Assembly: GCF_003086775.1 (NCBI RefSeq)
Contig: NZ_CP026001.1
Location: 2,382,407-2,446,406, forward strand
DNA length: 64,000 nt
Reading direction: 5' to 3'
Origin: Stenotrophomonas sp. ZAC14D1_NAIMI4_1
GTDB lineage: Bacteria > Pseudomonadota > Gammaproteobacteria > Xanthomonadales > Xanthomonadaceae
Part shown: positions 1 through 8,861 of the stretch, piece by piece
Numbering within the stretch: the first letter of the stretch is position 1
Layout: every line of letters starts with the position of its first letter
The notes under the pieces: generated by a model
Database searches by the model: none
The model's input: the letters and a program-made list of their open reading frames with translations, nothing else
What the model was told of the DNA's origin: nothing
Program-made: the position numbers and the translations under genes

Positions 1-690
1 CCACTGTGCATGCACGGCGGCGCCCTGGTGACCGTGATGGCGGCGCGTCTGCGTGTTCTGCACCTTGCCCGTGAAGGCCGATGCGCCCAGCAGCAGCTCG
101 CCGCCTGCCCAGGCATGCGCCTGCTCTACCCGTGCATGCAGCCGCGGCCGCTCGCGGTATGGCAGTGCGTCGGTCTGCGCCACATCGAACGAATAGCGAT
201 CGTAGCGGGCACCGGAGCCGTACTCGTCGCCGGAGAACCAGCCGACATGCCAGGTGGTGTCACCACGGGTGTGCACCAGCACCAGGCCGGGGTCGTAGTC
301 ATCCTCGATGCCCAGGTAATAGCCGGAACCGAACCAGAAGCTCTGCGAAACCGTAGGCAGTATCCCGAATGGCACCTGCTGGATGCCGGCCTTCAGTTGG
401 GTCTGGTCGTTGATCTGCCAGCCTGCATAGGCGTGATGCACGGCGTGGAAGCCGTCGTACCAGCGGTACTGCGCGGAAAAGGAGAAAGGCCCGGCCCCGG
501 CATCCAGGTCTGCCTGCAGCAGTTCCAGCTGCAGGCGGCTGGTGGGCGCGTAGTCCAGCCAACCGTAGTTGAAGCGCACGGCGCCGCCGGGCTCGAAGTA
601 AGGTGCTGCATTTTGGGCGCGTTCTGATGCGCTGGCGTGCAGCGTGATGCCCGCCAACGCGGTGGCAACAACAAAGGAAATGGGTCTCAC
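1..690 (-). CDS. Outer-membrane beta-barrel (porin-like) protein, C-terminus beyond window
   Basis: The frame starts at a GTG at 688-690 and stays open to the left edge (230 codons), so the C-terminus is missing. The first ~20 residues look like a signal peptide (hydrophobic stretch ending LHASA). The rest alternates aromatic and polar residues, as in strands of an outer-membrane barrel, with a segment GIQQVPFG that recalls phosphate-selective porins of the OprO/OprP type. A purine-rich GGGAGG lies about 14 bases upstream of the GTG, rather far, so the start could be different. The substrate cannot be told. Barrel nature is likely; the family assignment is weaker. Confidence 0.6.
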   Translation of the reverse strand, partial: MRPISFVVATALAGITLHASASERAQNAAPYFEPGGAVRFNYGWLDYAPTSRLQLELLQADLDAGAGPFSFSAQYRWYDGFHAVHHAYAGWQINDQTQLKAGIQQVPFGILPTVSQSFWFGSGYYLGIEDDYDPGLVLVHTRGDTTWHVGWFSGDEYGSGARYDRYSFDVAQTDALPYRERPRLHARVEQAHAWAGGELLLGASAFTGKVQNTQTRRHHGHQGAAVHAQW

Positions 691-779
691 GAGGGCGCCG
701 CACGCCTCCCTGTTCTATGGGGAAAACGCGCTAGTTTGGCGTAGCTGCGATGAAAGATACGTCTGCTGGCAGCGCGCGC

Positions 780-935
780 TCAGTGGTTGGGATGGCCCCG
801 CTGCTGACGGCAGCGGTCTGAACAGTAGCGCACGTTGTCCCAGTCCCGCGCCCACTTGCGGCGCCAGGCAAACGGTCGGCCGCAGGCGGCGCAGATTTTC
901 TGCGGGAGGTCTGCCTTCTTCCTCATCTTCGCCAT
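780..935 (-). CDS. DUF2256 small zinc-ribbon-like protein
   Basis: This 51-residue protein has the compact DUF2256 pattern: a lysine-rich start (MAKMRKK), then CAACGRPF, a W-rich middle and YCSDRCR, giving two CxxC-type cysteine pairs that probably bind zinc. The ATG at 935 is preferred over in-frame starts further upstream because GGAGG sits about 10 bases before it. It is divergent from the photolyase gene about 140 bases away. From general knowledge, DUF2256 genes often sit next to cryptochrome/photolyase genes; its own function is unknown. Confidence 0.85.
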   Translation of the reverse strand: MAKMRKKADLPQKICAACGRPFAWRRKWARDWDNVRYCSDRCRQQRGHPNH

Positions 936-1078
936 ACGCGCGCGTCCTCCATCATCGTGCCGTTGCCTACGCGTTGAACGTGCCGGCGGATGCATCCGGA
1001 ACGCCCTTGGGCGCGTAGACGTTCAGGAAGCCCAGCCTCATCCCCTGCGACCTGCCAATGCCCTTGAACCTGCCGCCG

Positions 1079-2638
1079 ATGGCTACCTCTGGTACTCGCG
1101 ATGATTCCGCGGCCTGCCTGCGGCTGGTGCTGGGCGACCAGCTCAACCTCGAGCACCCCTGGCTTTCCGAACAGCGGGACGACGTGGTGTATGTGCTGAT
1201 GGAGATCCGCCAGGAGACGGATTATGTGTTGCATCACGCGCAGAAGATCCTGGCCATCTTCGCGGCGATGCGGCGCTTCGCGTCGCAGTTGCGCGAGGCC
1301 GGGCACCGGGTCTGCTATCTCGCCATTGATGATCGGTCGAACCGCCAGTCCCTGCCTGACAACTTGAGCGCGCTGCTGCAGCGCTACGCGGCCGAAGCGC
1401 TGGAATACCAGGCGCCGGACGAATGGCGGCTGGACCAGCAACTGAGCGGTTACGCGGCGCAGCAGACCATTGCCGTGCGCTGCGTGGACTCCGCACACTT
1501 CCTGACCACCCGAGGGGAGGTTGCGGAGTTCTTCGGCAACCGCCCGCAGTGGACGATGGAAGCGTTCTACCGCTACATGCGGCAACGCCATGGTGTACTG
1601 GTCGAGCCCGATGGCAGCCCAGTGGGCGGGCGCTGGAACTTCGATGCAGAGAACCGCAAGCCCTGGCGGGGCGACCCGCCTGAACCACCGGACCTGCGGC
1701 CACGCCATGACCTGAGTGCGCTTTGGCAGACGATTACCCAGGCCGGCGTGGCGAGCTTCGGTGATCCGCAGGCCGATGCGCTGCGCTGGCCGCTGGATCG
1801 CAGCGAGGCGCTGCAGCAGCTCGACGCCTTCATCGAACACGGCCTGCCGTCGTTTGGCGATTACCAGGATGCGATCAGTGCGCAGGCGTCCCGGCTGTTC
1901 CATTCGCTGCTGTCGTTTGTGCTGAACGTGAAGATGCTCTCGCCGTGGGAGGTGATTGCTCGGGCGCAGCAGGCTGGCCAGCAGGGCCTGGCGCCGCTGG
2001 CCTCGGTGGAGGGCTTCATCCGCCAGATTCTGGGGTGGCGCGAGTATGCGCGTGGCGTGTACTGGGCGCAGATGCCCGGCTACGAGCACAGCAATGCCTT
2101 CGGCCATGACCGCCCGTTGCCGGAATGGTTCTGGACCGGAAATACCCGCATGGCCTGCATACGTGCCGCCATCGGGCGGTCGCTGGCCAATGCCCATGCC
2201 CACCATATCGAGCGGCTGATGGTGATCGGCAATTTTGCCCTGCTGGCCGGGCTGGACCCGCACGCCCTGCACCAGTGGTATCTGGGCGTCTACATCGACG
2301 CGTTCGAGTGGGTAGAGCTGCCCAACACCGTTGGCATGAGCCAGTTCGCCGATGGCGGCCTGCTGGCGACCAAGCCGTACATTTCCGCGGCGGCCTACCT
2401 GCACCGGATGGGCGACCACTGTGGCCGTTGCCCCTACCGCCAGGATCAGCCGACCGGCCCCAGGGCCTGCCCGTTCAATGCGCTCTACTGGGATTTTCTG
2501 GCCCGCAATGCGCATGCGCTGAGCGGCAACCCTCGGCTGGAGATGCCCTACCGGCAGCTGGCGCGGATGCCAGCCAGCCGCCGCGACGCGCTGGCCCAGC
2601 AGGCGGACGCGCTGCGGCGCAATCTTGACGCGCTGTAG
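1079..2638 (+). CDS. phrB: FeS-type cryptochrome/photolyase (bacterial 6-4 photolyase family)
   Basis: The 519-residue product matches the FeS-BCP photolyases typified by Agrobacterium PhrB, which repair (6-4) photoproducts with light using FAD and carry a 4Fe-4S cluster. The N-terminal Rossmann part begins LRLVLGDQLN; the FAD-binding region contains VEGFIRQILGWREY, AHHIERLM and VGMSQFADGG. Four cysteines at 360, 448, 451 and 464 have exactly the spacing of the PhrB cluster ligands (350, 438, 441, 454), with HCGRCPY and RACPFNALYWDF around them. An alternative ATG at 1058 adds seven residues; neither start has a clear Shine-Dalgarno sequence. It is divergent from the DUF2256 gene and followed by an EAL gene. 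Confidence 0.93.
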   Translation: MATSGTRDDSAACLRLVLGDQLNLEHPWLSEQRDDVVYVLMEIRQETDYVLHHAQKILAIFAAMRRFASQLREAGHRVCYLAIDDRSNRQSLPDNLSALLQRYAAEALEYQAPDEWRLDQQLSGYAAQQTIAVRCVDSAHFLTTRGEVAEFFGNRPQWTMEAFYRYMRQRHGVLVEPDGSPVGGRWNFDAENRKPWRGDPPEPPDLRPRHDLSALWQTITQAGVASFGDPQADALRWPLDRSEALQQLDAFIEHGLPSFGDYQDAISAQASRLFHSLLSFVLNVKMLSPWEVIARAQQAGQQGLAPLASVEGFIRQILGWREYARGVYWAQMPGYEHSNAFGHDRPLPEWFWTGNTRMACIRAAIGRSLANAHAHHIERLMVIGNFALLAGLDPHALHQWYLGVYIDAFEWVELPNTVGMSQFADGGLLATKPYISAAAYLHRMGDHCGRCPYRQDQPTGPRACPFNALYWDFLARNAHALSGNPRLEMPYRQLARMPASRRDALAQQADALRRNLDAL

Positions 2639-2704
2639 CCTGCACTTCGCCTTGTCGCGGTGGGCCGTAGGCTGAAGGCTCCTGCCGCCCAAAGGCCGCA
2701 TCGC

Positions 2705-3469
2705 ATGCCCAGCCCCGACCGACCCGCCGGATGCGCCCTCTGCCGCAATGCAGAGCCACTGCCGTTCGAGTTCAGCTACGCGTTCCAGCCGATCGTGGAC
2801 ACCCGCGCACGCCGGATCTACGCGCACGAAGCGCTGGTGCGCGGCCCCGCAGGTGAGTCTGCCCATTCAGTGCTGTCGCAGGTGGTTGCCGAGCAGCAGT
2901 ATGCGTTTGACCAGGCGTGCCGGGAAAAGGCGATCCGGATTGCCGCCTCGCTGCAGATGCAGTCCCATCTGTCGATCAACTTCCTGCCCAACGCCATCTA
3001 CCGGCCTGAGGTGTGCATCCGCTCGACGCTGGAGGCGGCGCGCCGGTATGGCTTCCCGATCGAGCGCATCATCTTCGAGACGGTGGAAGGCGAGAAGATC
3101 GACGATGGCAGGTGGCTGGCGGAGATCCTGACGGAGTACAAGCGCATCGGTTTCAAGACGGCGATTGACGATTTCGGGGCGGGGTTTGCCGGGCTGAACC
3201 TGCTGGCCGACTTCCAGCCGGATATCGTCAAGCTGGACATGGCCCTGGTGCAGGGCATCGACCGCAGCCCGTCGCGACGCGCGATTGTTGCCGGGGTGGT
3301 GGCCATATGCCGCCAGCTCTCCATCGAGGTGATTGCCGAGGGCATCGAGACAGGCGACGAGGCGCGCTGCCTGTCCGATCTGGGCATCACGCTGATGCAG
3401 GGGTACTGGTTTGCGCGACCCCGGTTTGAGGCCGCCGCTTCCGAGGCGGATATTGCCTGGGAGGGCTGA
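2705..3469 (+). CDS. Stand-alone EAL-domain c-di-GMP phosphodiesterase
   Basis: This 254-residue protein is almost only an EAL domain, so it should hydrolyse c-di-GMP to pGpG in the cytoplasm. The catalytic set looks complete: EAL at 42-44, NFLPN, FETVEGE, IDDFGAGF, VKLDM, AEGIE and the C-terminal QGYWFARP. A short N-terminal tail has CALC (Cys10, Cys13), a possible metal or redox site. I chose the ATG at 2705; an ATG at 2660 would add 15 residues with no family support. It lies 66 bases after the photolyase on the same strand, so co-transcription is possible. Its 3' end is convergent with an MFS gene 15 bases away. Confidence 0.9.
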   Translation: MPSPDRPAGCALCRNAEPLPFEFSYAFQPIVDTRARRIYAHEALVRGPAGESAHSVLSQVVAEQQYAFDQACREKAIRIAASLQMQSHLSINFLPNAIYRPEVCIRSTLEAARRYGFPIERIIFETVEGEKIDDGRWLAEILTEYKRIGFKTAIDDFGAGFAGLNLLADFQPDIVKLDMALVQGIDRSPSRRAIVAGVVAICRQLSIEVIAEGIETGDEARCLSDLGITLMQGYWFARPRFEAAASEADIAWEG

Positions 3470-3484
3470 GCTTCGCGCCGGCAT

Positions 3485-4909
3485 TCATTTCAGTGCATCG
3501 GATGCGATCTCTTTCGAATGCGGGGCACTGAGGAATGCCGCCGTCGCCATCGCGATGGCAATCATCACGCACGCCACCGCGAAGGCCGTGCTGACCTGCT
3601 GGGGCCCTGCCCCATCCGGTGCCAGCGCAAAGAATACCCCACCCACCAGTGCAACCGACAGCGCCGCACCCATCTGCATGGCTGCGGTGACCGCGCCAGC
3701 GGCAAGGCCCGCCCAGCGCGGCTCCACCCGGTCAACATTGAGCCTGACCAGCGCGGGCAAGGCGATGCCCTGCCCCATGCCGAGCAGCACCAGCGGCGCG
3801 ACAAGCAGGCTGGGCCTGCCGGTTGCTGCCAGGCCAGCGGCTGCCAGAAGCGCGAGTGCCTCCAATCCCATGCCGAACGCCGCAACCCGCCCACCCAGCC
3901 AGCGGGACAAACGCAACCCGCAGCTTGGGCCAAGCAGCTGGCCAATGCCCAGCGGCAGGATGGCCAGGCCTGCGGCAAGTGCATCGTGGTGCAGCCCTGC
4001 CTGCTGGTACACGGCGAAGACCAGGAAGAAGGCGGCCAGCGCGTAGAAGCACACGGCAGCCAGCAGGCCGCGCGGCAACCCCGAGGCGAGGGTGAGGGCC
4101 GATGGCGGCACGAGGGGTGATGCGCCCGAGCGTTCCAGATGCGTCTGGTAGCGCCAGAAGACGGTGAGCAGCGCAGGGCTGAGTGCGAACAGTGCCAGGC
4201 TCCACCAGGGCCAGCCGCGTTCGCGGCCCTCGATAAGGGGAACGACCAGCGCAAGCGCGCCAGCGGCCAGCAGCACGGCACCCCGGTAATCCATGGCACT
4301 CGCTTGCCCTGCCCGGGTTTCACGAACCAGCAGCAGCGCTGCGGGAACAGCGAGCGCGATGATGGGGAGGTTGATGAGGAACACGGCCCGCCAGCCCAGG
4401 CCCAGTGCGTCCGCTGATACCAGCCATCCGCCCAGAAGCTGGCCGCCGACGGATGCCAAGCCGAAGGTCAGCCCATACAGCCCCAGCGCGCGCCCCTTCC
4501 CTGCCGGTGGAAACAGTGCATGGATGGACGCCAGTGACTGCGGCGCCATGACGGCTGCGGATATTCCTTGTAACAGCCTGCCGGCCACCAGCAAGGCGGC
4601 AGAGTCAGCCAGTCCGCAGATCGCGGAAGCCAGGCCAAACCCCAGCATGCCGGCCACGAAGGCGCGACGCCGGCCGTGGGTATCGCCCAGCCGCCCGCCC
4701 AGAATGAGCGTAACGGCGTAAGCCATCGCGTACACCGATACGACCAGCTGCGTAACGTCGGCAGACGCACGCAGGTCGGCACGGATGCTGGGCAGTGCCA
4801 CGTTGACGATGAAGAAGTCCAGCGGCGGCAACAGTGTGCCCGTCAGCAGCACCGCCAGCGCCGGCCAGCGGCGCGCATCAGGCGCCTCGGAGTTCTGATC
4901 GGGATTCAC
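3485..4909 (-). CDS. MFS drug transporter, DHA2 type (14 helices)
   Basis: The 474-residue protein is an inner-membrane drug:proton antiporter of the DHA2 branch. It shows the motif C-like start LDFFIVNVALPSI, the loop 2-3 motif A GGRLGDTHGRRR, and about 14 hydrophobic segments. The start is a GTG at 4909. It lies 42 bases downstream of an SDR gene on the same strand, so the two probably form an operon controlled by the divergent LysR gene. The exported compound is not evident. Confidence 0.9.
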   Translation of the reverse strand: MNPDQNSEAPDARRWPALAVLLTGTLLPPLDFFIVNVALPSIRADLRASADVTQLVVSVYAMAYAVTLILGGRLGDTHGRRRAFVAGMLGFGLASAICGLADSAALLVAGRLLQGISAAVMAPQSLASIHALFPPAGKGRALGLYGLTFGLASVGGQLLGGWLVSADALGLGWRAVFLINLPIIALAVPAALLLVRETRAGQASAMDYRGAVLLAAGALALVVPLIEGRERGWPWWSLALFALSPALLTVFWRYQTHLERSGASPLVPPSALTLASGLPRGLLAAVCFYALAAFFLVFAVYQQAGLHHDALAAGLAILPLGIGQLLGPSCGLRLSRWLGGRVAAFGMGLEALALLAAAGLAATGRPSLLVAPLVLLGMGQGIALPALVRLNVDRVEPRWAGLAAGAVTAAMQMGAALSVALVGGVFFALAPDGAGPQQVSTAFAVACVMIAIAMATAAFLSAPHSKEIASDALK

Positions 4910-4951
4910 GTGACCCGCCTGGGGAATGTAGTGGAGGACATGCGTGCGGGT

Positions 4952-5746
4952 TCAGCGCATGCCGCCCGAGCCGAGAATGTTCTCGCCGGTCACCCAGCCC
5001 GCATCGCTGGATGCGAGGAAAGAGACGATCGACGCGATGTCGGCGACCTGGCCGATCCGGCCCAGCGGTGTCTGCTGCTCATTCCAGGCCTGGAAGTCCG
5101 AGCCCATGACGCCATTGGCGTGTGTGCCTTCGGTCTCGATCAGGCCGGGGTTGACCGAGTTGACGCGGATGCCGCGTGGGCCCAGTTCACGGGACAGCAC
5201 GCCGGTGATCGCGTCGATGGCGCCCTTGGTGCCGGTGTAGATGGCACTCTCGGCAGGCAGCACGCGGGTGACGAAGGAGCTGACATTGACGATGCTGCTG
5301 CCTTCGCCAAGCAGCGGCGCGGCGGCGCCGGTGACCAGCAGGGTGCCCAGGACGTTGAGGTCGAACTGTTGGCGATACCGTTCCTCGGTGGTGTCCTCGA
5401 TTTTCGCAAACTGGTACATGCCGGCGTTGTTGACGACGATGTCCAGCCTGCCGAAGTGGTCGAGCGCCGCCGCGACCAGCGCATCCACGTCGGTCTTGCT
5501 GCGGACGTCGGCGCGTACCGCCACTGCCGTTCCGCCGTTGGCCTCGATCTCCGCGACAAGGGCCGTGGCCGCATCTTCAGCGGAGGCGTAGTTGACCACG
5601 ACGCGTGCGCCATCGCTGGCGAGGCGGCGGGCAATGCCTGCGCCGATGCCCTTTGAAGCGCCGGTGACCAGCGCGACTTTTCCATTCAGTGTGCCCATTG
5701 CGTGCAATTCCGGATCTGGCTGCCCCGTGTGGGGCGGGGAGTGCAT
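4952..5746 (-). CDS. SDR-family NAD(P)-dependent oxidoreductase
   Basis: Classical short-chain dehydrogenase of about 264 residues. It has the nucleotide-binding glycine motif TGASKGIG, the NNAG motif, and an active-site set with Ser in NVSSF and the pair Y-x3-K in YTGTKGA. The fold ends in an ENILGSGGMR tail typical of classical SDRs. The start at 5746 has GAAAGG eight bases upstream; the core domain only needs the ATG at 5698 (MGTLNGK), so the short leader may be dispensable. First gene of an SDR-MFS operon, divergent from the LysR gene. Its substrate is unknown. Confidence 0.9.
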   Translation of the reverse strand: MHSPPHTGQPDPELHAMGTLNGKVALVTGASKGIGAGIARRLASDGARVVVNYASAEDAATALVAEIEANGGTAVAVRADVRSKTDVDALVAAALDHFGRLDIVVNNAGMYQFAKIEDTTEERYRQQFDLNVLGTLLVTGAAAPLLGEGSSIVNVSSFVTRVLPAESAIYTGTKGAIDAITGVLSRELGPRGIRVNSVNPGLIETEGTHANGVMGSDFQAWNEQQTPLGRIGQVADIASIVSFLASSDAGWVTGENILGSGGMR

Positions 5747-5795
5747 GGTGGACCTTTCAGGATTGTCTGGGCACTGACGCTGCTGCATAGTTGAC

Positions 5796-5809
5796 GTTCA
5801 ATTTTGAAC
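5796..5809. promoter_or_regulatory. Perfect palindrome, likely LysR operator
   Basis: GTTCAA at 5796-5801 and TTGAAC at 5804-5809 form a perfect inverted repeat around TT, in the space between the divergent SDR (start 5746) and LysR (start 5824) genes. LysR proteins usually bind such dyads in the shared promoter and regulate both directions. The dyad would be inside the LysR gene if translation began at the upstream TTG (5791), which favours the GTG at 5824. Confidence 0.6.
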
Positions 5810-5823
5810 CGGTGGGCCTGACC

Positions 5824-6711
5824 GTGGAATGGAGTGACATCCGCGTTTTTCTGGCGGTGGTCCGCAGCCGCTCCCTCGGGGAAGCCGCCCGCAGCCTCGG
5901 CGTGAGCCATCCGACGGTGGGGCGGCGGGTGAAGGCCTTGGAGGATGAGGCCGAGCAGCCGCTGTTCCGCAGAACGAAGGACGGCCTGGTACTGACCGAT
6001 GCCGGCGATGCAGTGTTGTCGCTGGCAGAATCGATGGAGGCATCCGCACTCGCCATGGAACGGCGCCTGGCGGGCAGCCAGGATCGATTGGAAGGCATCC
6101 TGCGGATTTCCTCGGCGGACTGGTTTGCCGCCCACGTGCTGGCCCCCAGCCTGGCCGAGCTCGGCCGGCAGCACCCAGGGGTGGTACCGGAAATCATTGC
6201 CAGCTACCGCCTGCTCGATCTGTCCCGGCGCGAGGCGGATGTAGCGTTCCGCATCGTTCCCTTCAGCGAGCCGGAGATCGTGCAGCGCCGCCTGATGGCC
6301 ATGCCGTATGGGCTGTATGGATCGGAGGCGACGGTACGCGCGGTAGCGGATGATCCGCGCTCGGCCAGGCTCATCCTGATGAACGCGGCGCAGGCCCACT
6401 TTCCCGACGTGACCTGGCTGATCGAGACCTTCCCTGAGTCGAAGCCGGCCTTCAGCAGCACCAGTCGCAGCGTCCAGGCGCAGATGTGCGCGCGCGGCGT
6501 GGGCGTTGCCGTCCTGCCGCGTCCATTGGGTGAGCAGGTGGTCGGGCTGCATCGCATCGACGCATTCGGGCAACCGCCCTCGCGTGATGTCTGGGTGGGC
6601 TACCACCAGGATCTGCGCCATATGGATCGGCTGCGGGCAATGTTGGAGATCGCGGAACGGATGCTGCCGCACGCCAGTGCGATAGAGCAGCATTCTTCCA
6701 GGGCATCCTGA
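5824..6711 (+). CDS. LysR-family transcriptional regulator
   Basis: A 295-residue LysR protein. The N-terminal winged HTH reads IRVFLAVVRSRSL, then AARSLGVSHPTVGRR, followed by a substrate-binding domain typical of the subgroup that lacks strong effector signatures. I chose the GTG at 5824 because it places VEWSDIRVF at the usual start of the family and leaves the palindrome at 5796-5809 upstream; a TTG at 5791 would add 11 residues. It probably controls the divergent SDR-MFS operon and itself. It is followed by a separate MFS gene on the same strand after a hairpin. Confidence 0.9.
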   Translation: MEWSDIRVFLAVVRSRSLGEAARSLGVSHPTVGRRVKALEDEAEQPLFRRTKDGLVLTDAGDAVLSLAESMEASALAMERRLAGSQDRLEGILRISSADWFAAHVLAPSLAELGRQHPGVVPEIIASYRLLDLSRREADVAFRIVPFSEPEIVQRRLMAMPYGLYGSEATVRAVADDPRSARLILMNAAQAHFPDVTWLIETFPESKPAFSSTSRSVQAQMCARGVGVAVLPRPLGEQVVGLHRIDAFGQPPSRDVWVGYHQDLRHMDRLRAMLEIAERMLPHASAIEQHSSRAS

Positions 6712-6721
6712 CGCGTGCCGA

Positions 6722-6747
6722 CGCCACGCCGCCATCACGGCGTGGCG
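6722..6747 (+). terminator. Strong hairpin after LysR gene
   Basis: CGCCACGCCG at 6722-6731 pairs perfectly with CGGCGTGGCG at 6738-6747 over a six-base loop. There is no T-run after it, so it may be a weak or factor-assisted terminator, or simply stabilise the 3' end of the LysR message. It separates the LysR gene from the MFS gene at 6794. Confidence 0.4.
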
Positions 6748-6793
6748 CGCATAACACTGCCGGCCTCCCCTTCCGTGCCCTGGCAGCCGCGCT

Positions 6794-8032
6794 GTGATCG
6801 ACCCCACCCCCGATGGCCCCGAGCGCCGGCGCGCCGAGCGTGGCCTGGATGGCCTGAATTTCTTCCTGGCAGACGTGCGTGATGGGCTGGGACCCTACCT
6901 GGCCATCTATCTGCTGTCGGTACACCACTGGCAGCCGGCCAGCATTGGTGCGGTCATGACGGTGTCGGCCATCATCGGGTTGCTGACCCAGACGCCCGCC
7001 GGCGCGCTGATGGACCGCATCCATGCCAAGCGGATGACCCTGGCCATCGCTGCCCTGCTGGTGACTGCCAGTTGCCTGTTGCTGCCGTGGACGCAGGGCT
7101 TTGCGGTGGTGGCCTCGACCCAGGCGTTGAGTGCCGTAGCGGCCTCGGTGATCGCCCCGGCCATTGCGGCCATTTCGCTGGGTGTCAGCGGGCCGCGCGC
7201 GTTCGCGCGTCGCATGGGGCGCAACGAGACCTTCAACCATGCCGGCAACGTGGTGGCGGCCCTGCTGGCCGGTGGCCTGGCCTACCTGTGGGGGCCGACG
7301 GTGGTGTTCTACCTGATGGCGGTGATGACATTGGCCAGCGTAGCCGCCGCGGGCGCGATCCCAGGGGCGGCCATCAATGATGCACAGGCGCGTGGCTTGG
7401 CTGCCCAGCCGCAGGGGGCAAACCCACCCTCCCCCGGGCGCCTGCTGTTGCGGGACCGCCGGTTGTTGCTGCTGGCCGCATGCAGCTGCCTGTTCCACCT
7501 TGCCAACGCGGCGATGCTGCCCCTGGTGGGGCAGAAGCTTTCGCTGAGCAGCCCTACCCTGGCGACCACGCTGACTGCCGGCTGCATTGTTGCCGCGCAG
7601 CTGGTGATGATCCCGGTGGCGTGGCTGGTGGGCGCCCGTGCTGATCGCTGGGGCCGGCGCCCGCTGTTGCTGGCGGGCTTTCTGATCCTGCCGGTCCGTG
7701 CCGCCCTCTACCCCTTGTCCGATGCCCCGGCGTGGCTGCTGGGCGTGCAGCTGCTGGATGGCGTCGGCGCGGGCATCTTTGGTGCGCTCATCCCCATCAT
7801 GGTGAGTGACCTGAGCGAGGGGACCGGGCGTTTCAACGTCACCCTGGGCGCGGTCACCACGGTGTTCGGGGTGGGCGGCGCACTGAGCCCCGCTCTGGCG
7901 GGCTTCATCGTGCAGCGCGAAGGCTATGATGCCGCCTTCCTGGTGTTGGCGGTGATCGCCACGGCGGCATTGCTGCTGGCGTTGAAGGTGCCGGAGACAC
8001 GGCGTGGGCTGGCAATCGAGCGCTCCCCGTAG
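6794..8032 (+). CDS. MFS transporter (12-helix type)
   Basis: This 412-residue inner-membrane protein has about 12 hydrophobic segments and the MFS loop motif between helices 2 and 3 (GALMDRIHAKRM) repeated in the second half as GARADRWGRRP. It starts with a GTG at 6794. A charged, arginine-rich N-terminus (GPERRRAERG) precedes FFLADVRDGLGPYL, a pattern seen in a poorly characterised MFS group. No substrate can be assigned. It stands alone between the LysR gene and a convergent SDR gene. Confidence 0.85.
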   Translation: MIDPTPDGPERRRAERGLDGLNFFLADVRDGLGPYLAIYLLSVHHWQPASIGAVMTVSAIIGLLTQTPAGALMDRIHAKRMTLAIAALLVTASCLLLPWTQGFAVVASTQALSAVAASVIAPAIAAISLGVSGPRAFARRMGRNETFNHAGNVVAALLAGGLAYLWGPTVVFYLMAVMTLASVAAAGAIPGAAINDAQARGLAAQPQGANPPSPGRLLLRDRRLLLLAACSCLFHLANAAMLPLVGQKLSLSSPTLATTLTAGCIVAAQLVMIPVAWLVGARADRWGRRPLLLAGFLILPVRAALYPLSDAPAWLLGVQLLDGVGAGIFGALIPIMVSDLSEGTGRFNVTLGAVTTVFGVGGALSPALAGFIVQREGYDAAFLVLAVIATAALLLALKVPETRRGLAIERSP

Positions 8033-8039
8033 GGAGCGC
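8020..8039. terminator. Hairpin overlapping MFS stop codon
   Basis: GCGCTCCC (8020-8027) and GGGAGCGC (8032-8039) form a perfect eight-base stem with a four-base loop; the TAG stop of the MFS gene lies in the loop and start of the second arm. It sits between convergent genes but has no T-run. Confidence 0.35.
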
Positions 8040-8057
8040 AGGCGAGCTAGCTCTCCG

Positions 8058-8861
8058 TTACCCGGCCAGGGTGAAGACTGAGCCTGAGTCAACGCGGATG
8101 TTGGCGCCATTGATGAAGCTGGCTCGCTCGGAGCACAGCAGCAGCACGGCGGCGGCAACCTCTTCCGGTCGCCCACGACGCTTGAGCACCATACCGGGGC
8201 GCTCTTCATCCAGGAAGGTGCGGATGGCCTCCTCGAATGACATGCCCTTTTCCTTGGCGCGCTTGTGCATCATGGCGTCGGTCATGGGCGTATGGATGAA
8301 GGCCGGCGACACGGTATTGATCATGATGTTGTCCTTGCCGTACTGCTTGGACAGGCCCTTGGCCAGGCTCAGGACGCCCGCCTTGGACGCGCAGTACGGC
8401 AGTTCGTCGGTATACGGCTGCACGGCATCTTCCGAAGCAAACAGCACGATGCGGCCCCAACCCTTGGTACGCATCGCGGGGATGGCCTGGCGGCACATGC
8501 GTACTGCGCCCATCAGGTTGATATCCAGCGTGCGCAGCCAGCCCTCGTCGCCCACATCAAGGAAATCGCCGGTGGCCCCGGTGACGCCGGCCGCGTTGAC
8601 GTAGATGTCCGGGTCGCCCAGCGCGCTGCGTACGGTGTTCCAGATGCGCTCGACGTCCTCGGCTTCGGTCACGTCACCGGCGACAGCCATCACCTCGCCC
8701 AGCGGCGTCAGCTCCTGCAGGGCCTCATCCAGCGTGCCGTCGGGCACATCGGTGATGGCAACGCGCGCGCCGGCCTGCAGCAACTCGCGTGCGGTCTGCT
8801 TGCCCATGCCCGAATCAGCACCGCTGACCAGCGCAATGCGCCCTTCTATTCCGAGATCCAT
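8058..8861 (-). CDS. SDR-family oxidoreductase, last gene of redox operon
   Basis: A 267-residue short-chain dehydrogenase. The cofactor motif is SGADSGMG, followed by NAAG (in VNAAGVTG), a Ser in LFASEDA and the catalytic Y-x3-K in YCASKAG. The ATG at 8861 has AAGGA a few bases upstream and overlaps the end of the GMC oxidoreductase gene by 16 bases, so the two are translationally linked. It is the third gene of the hydrolase/Gdh3-GMC-SDR operon and may act on the same alcohol or its keto product. Substrate unknown. Confidence 0.9.
   Translation of the reverse strand: MDLGIEGRIALVSGADSGMGKQTARELLQAGARVAITDVPDGTLDEALQELTPLGEVMAVAGDVTEAEDVERIWNTVRSALGDPDIYVNAAGVTGATGDFLDVGDEGWLRTLDINLMGAVRMCRQAIPAMRTKGWGRIVLFASEDAVQPYTDELPYCASKAGVLSLAKGLSKQYGKDNIMINTVSPAFIHTPMTDAMMHKRAKEKGMSFEEAIRTFLDEERPGMVLKRRGRPEEVAAAVLLLCSERASFINGANIRVDSGSVFTLAG

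Noticed and set aside
923..2866. Long open frame on the minus strand opposite the photolyase
   Set aside because: Its product has no domain pattern; it mirrors the GC-rich photolyase gene, whose four cluster cysteines and FAD motifs are clear.
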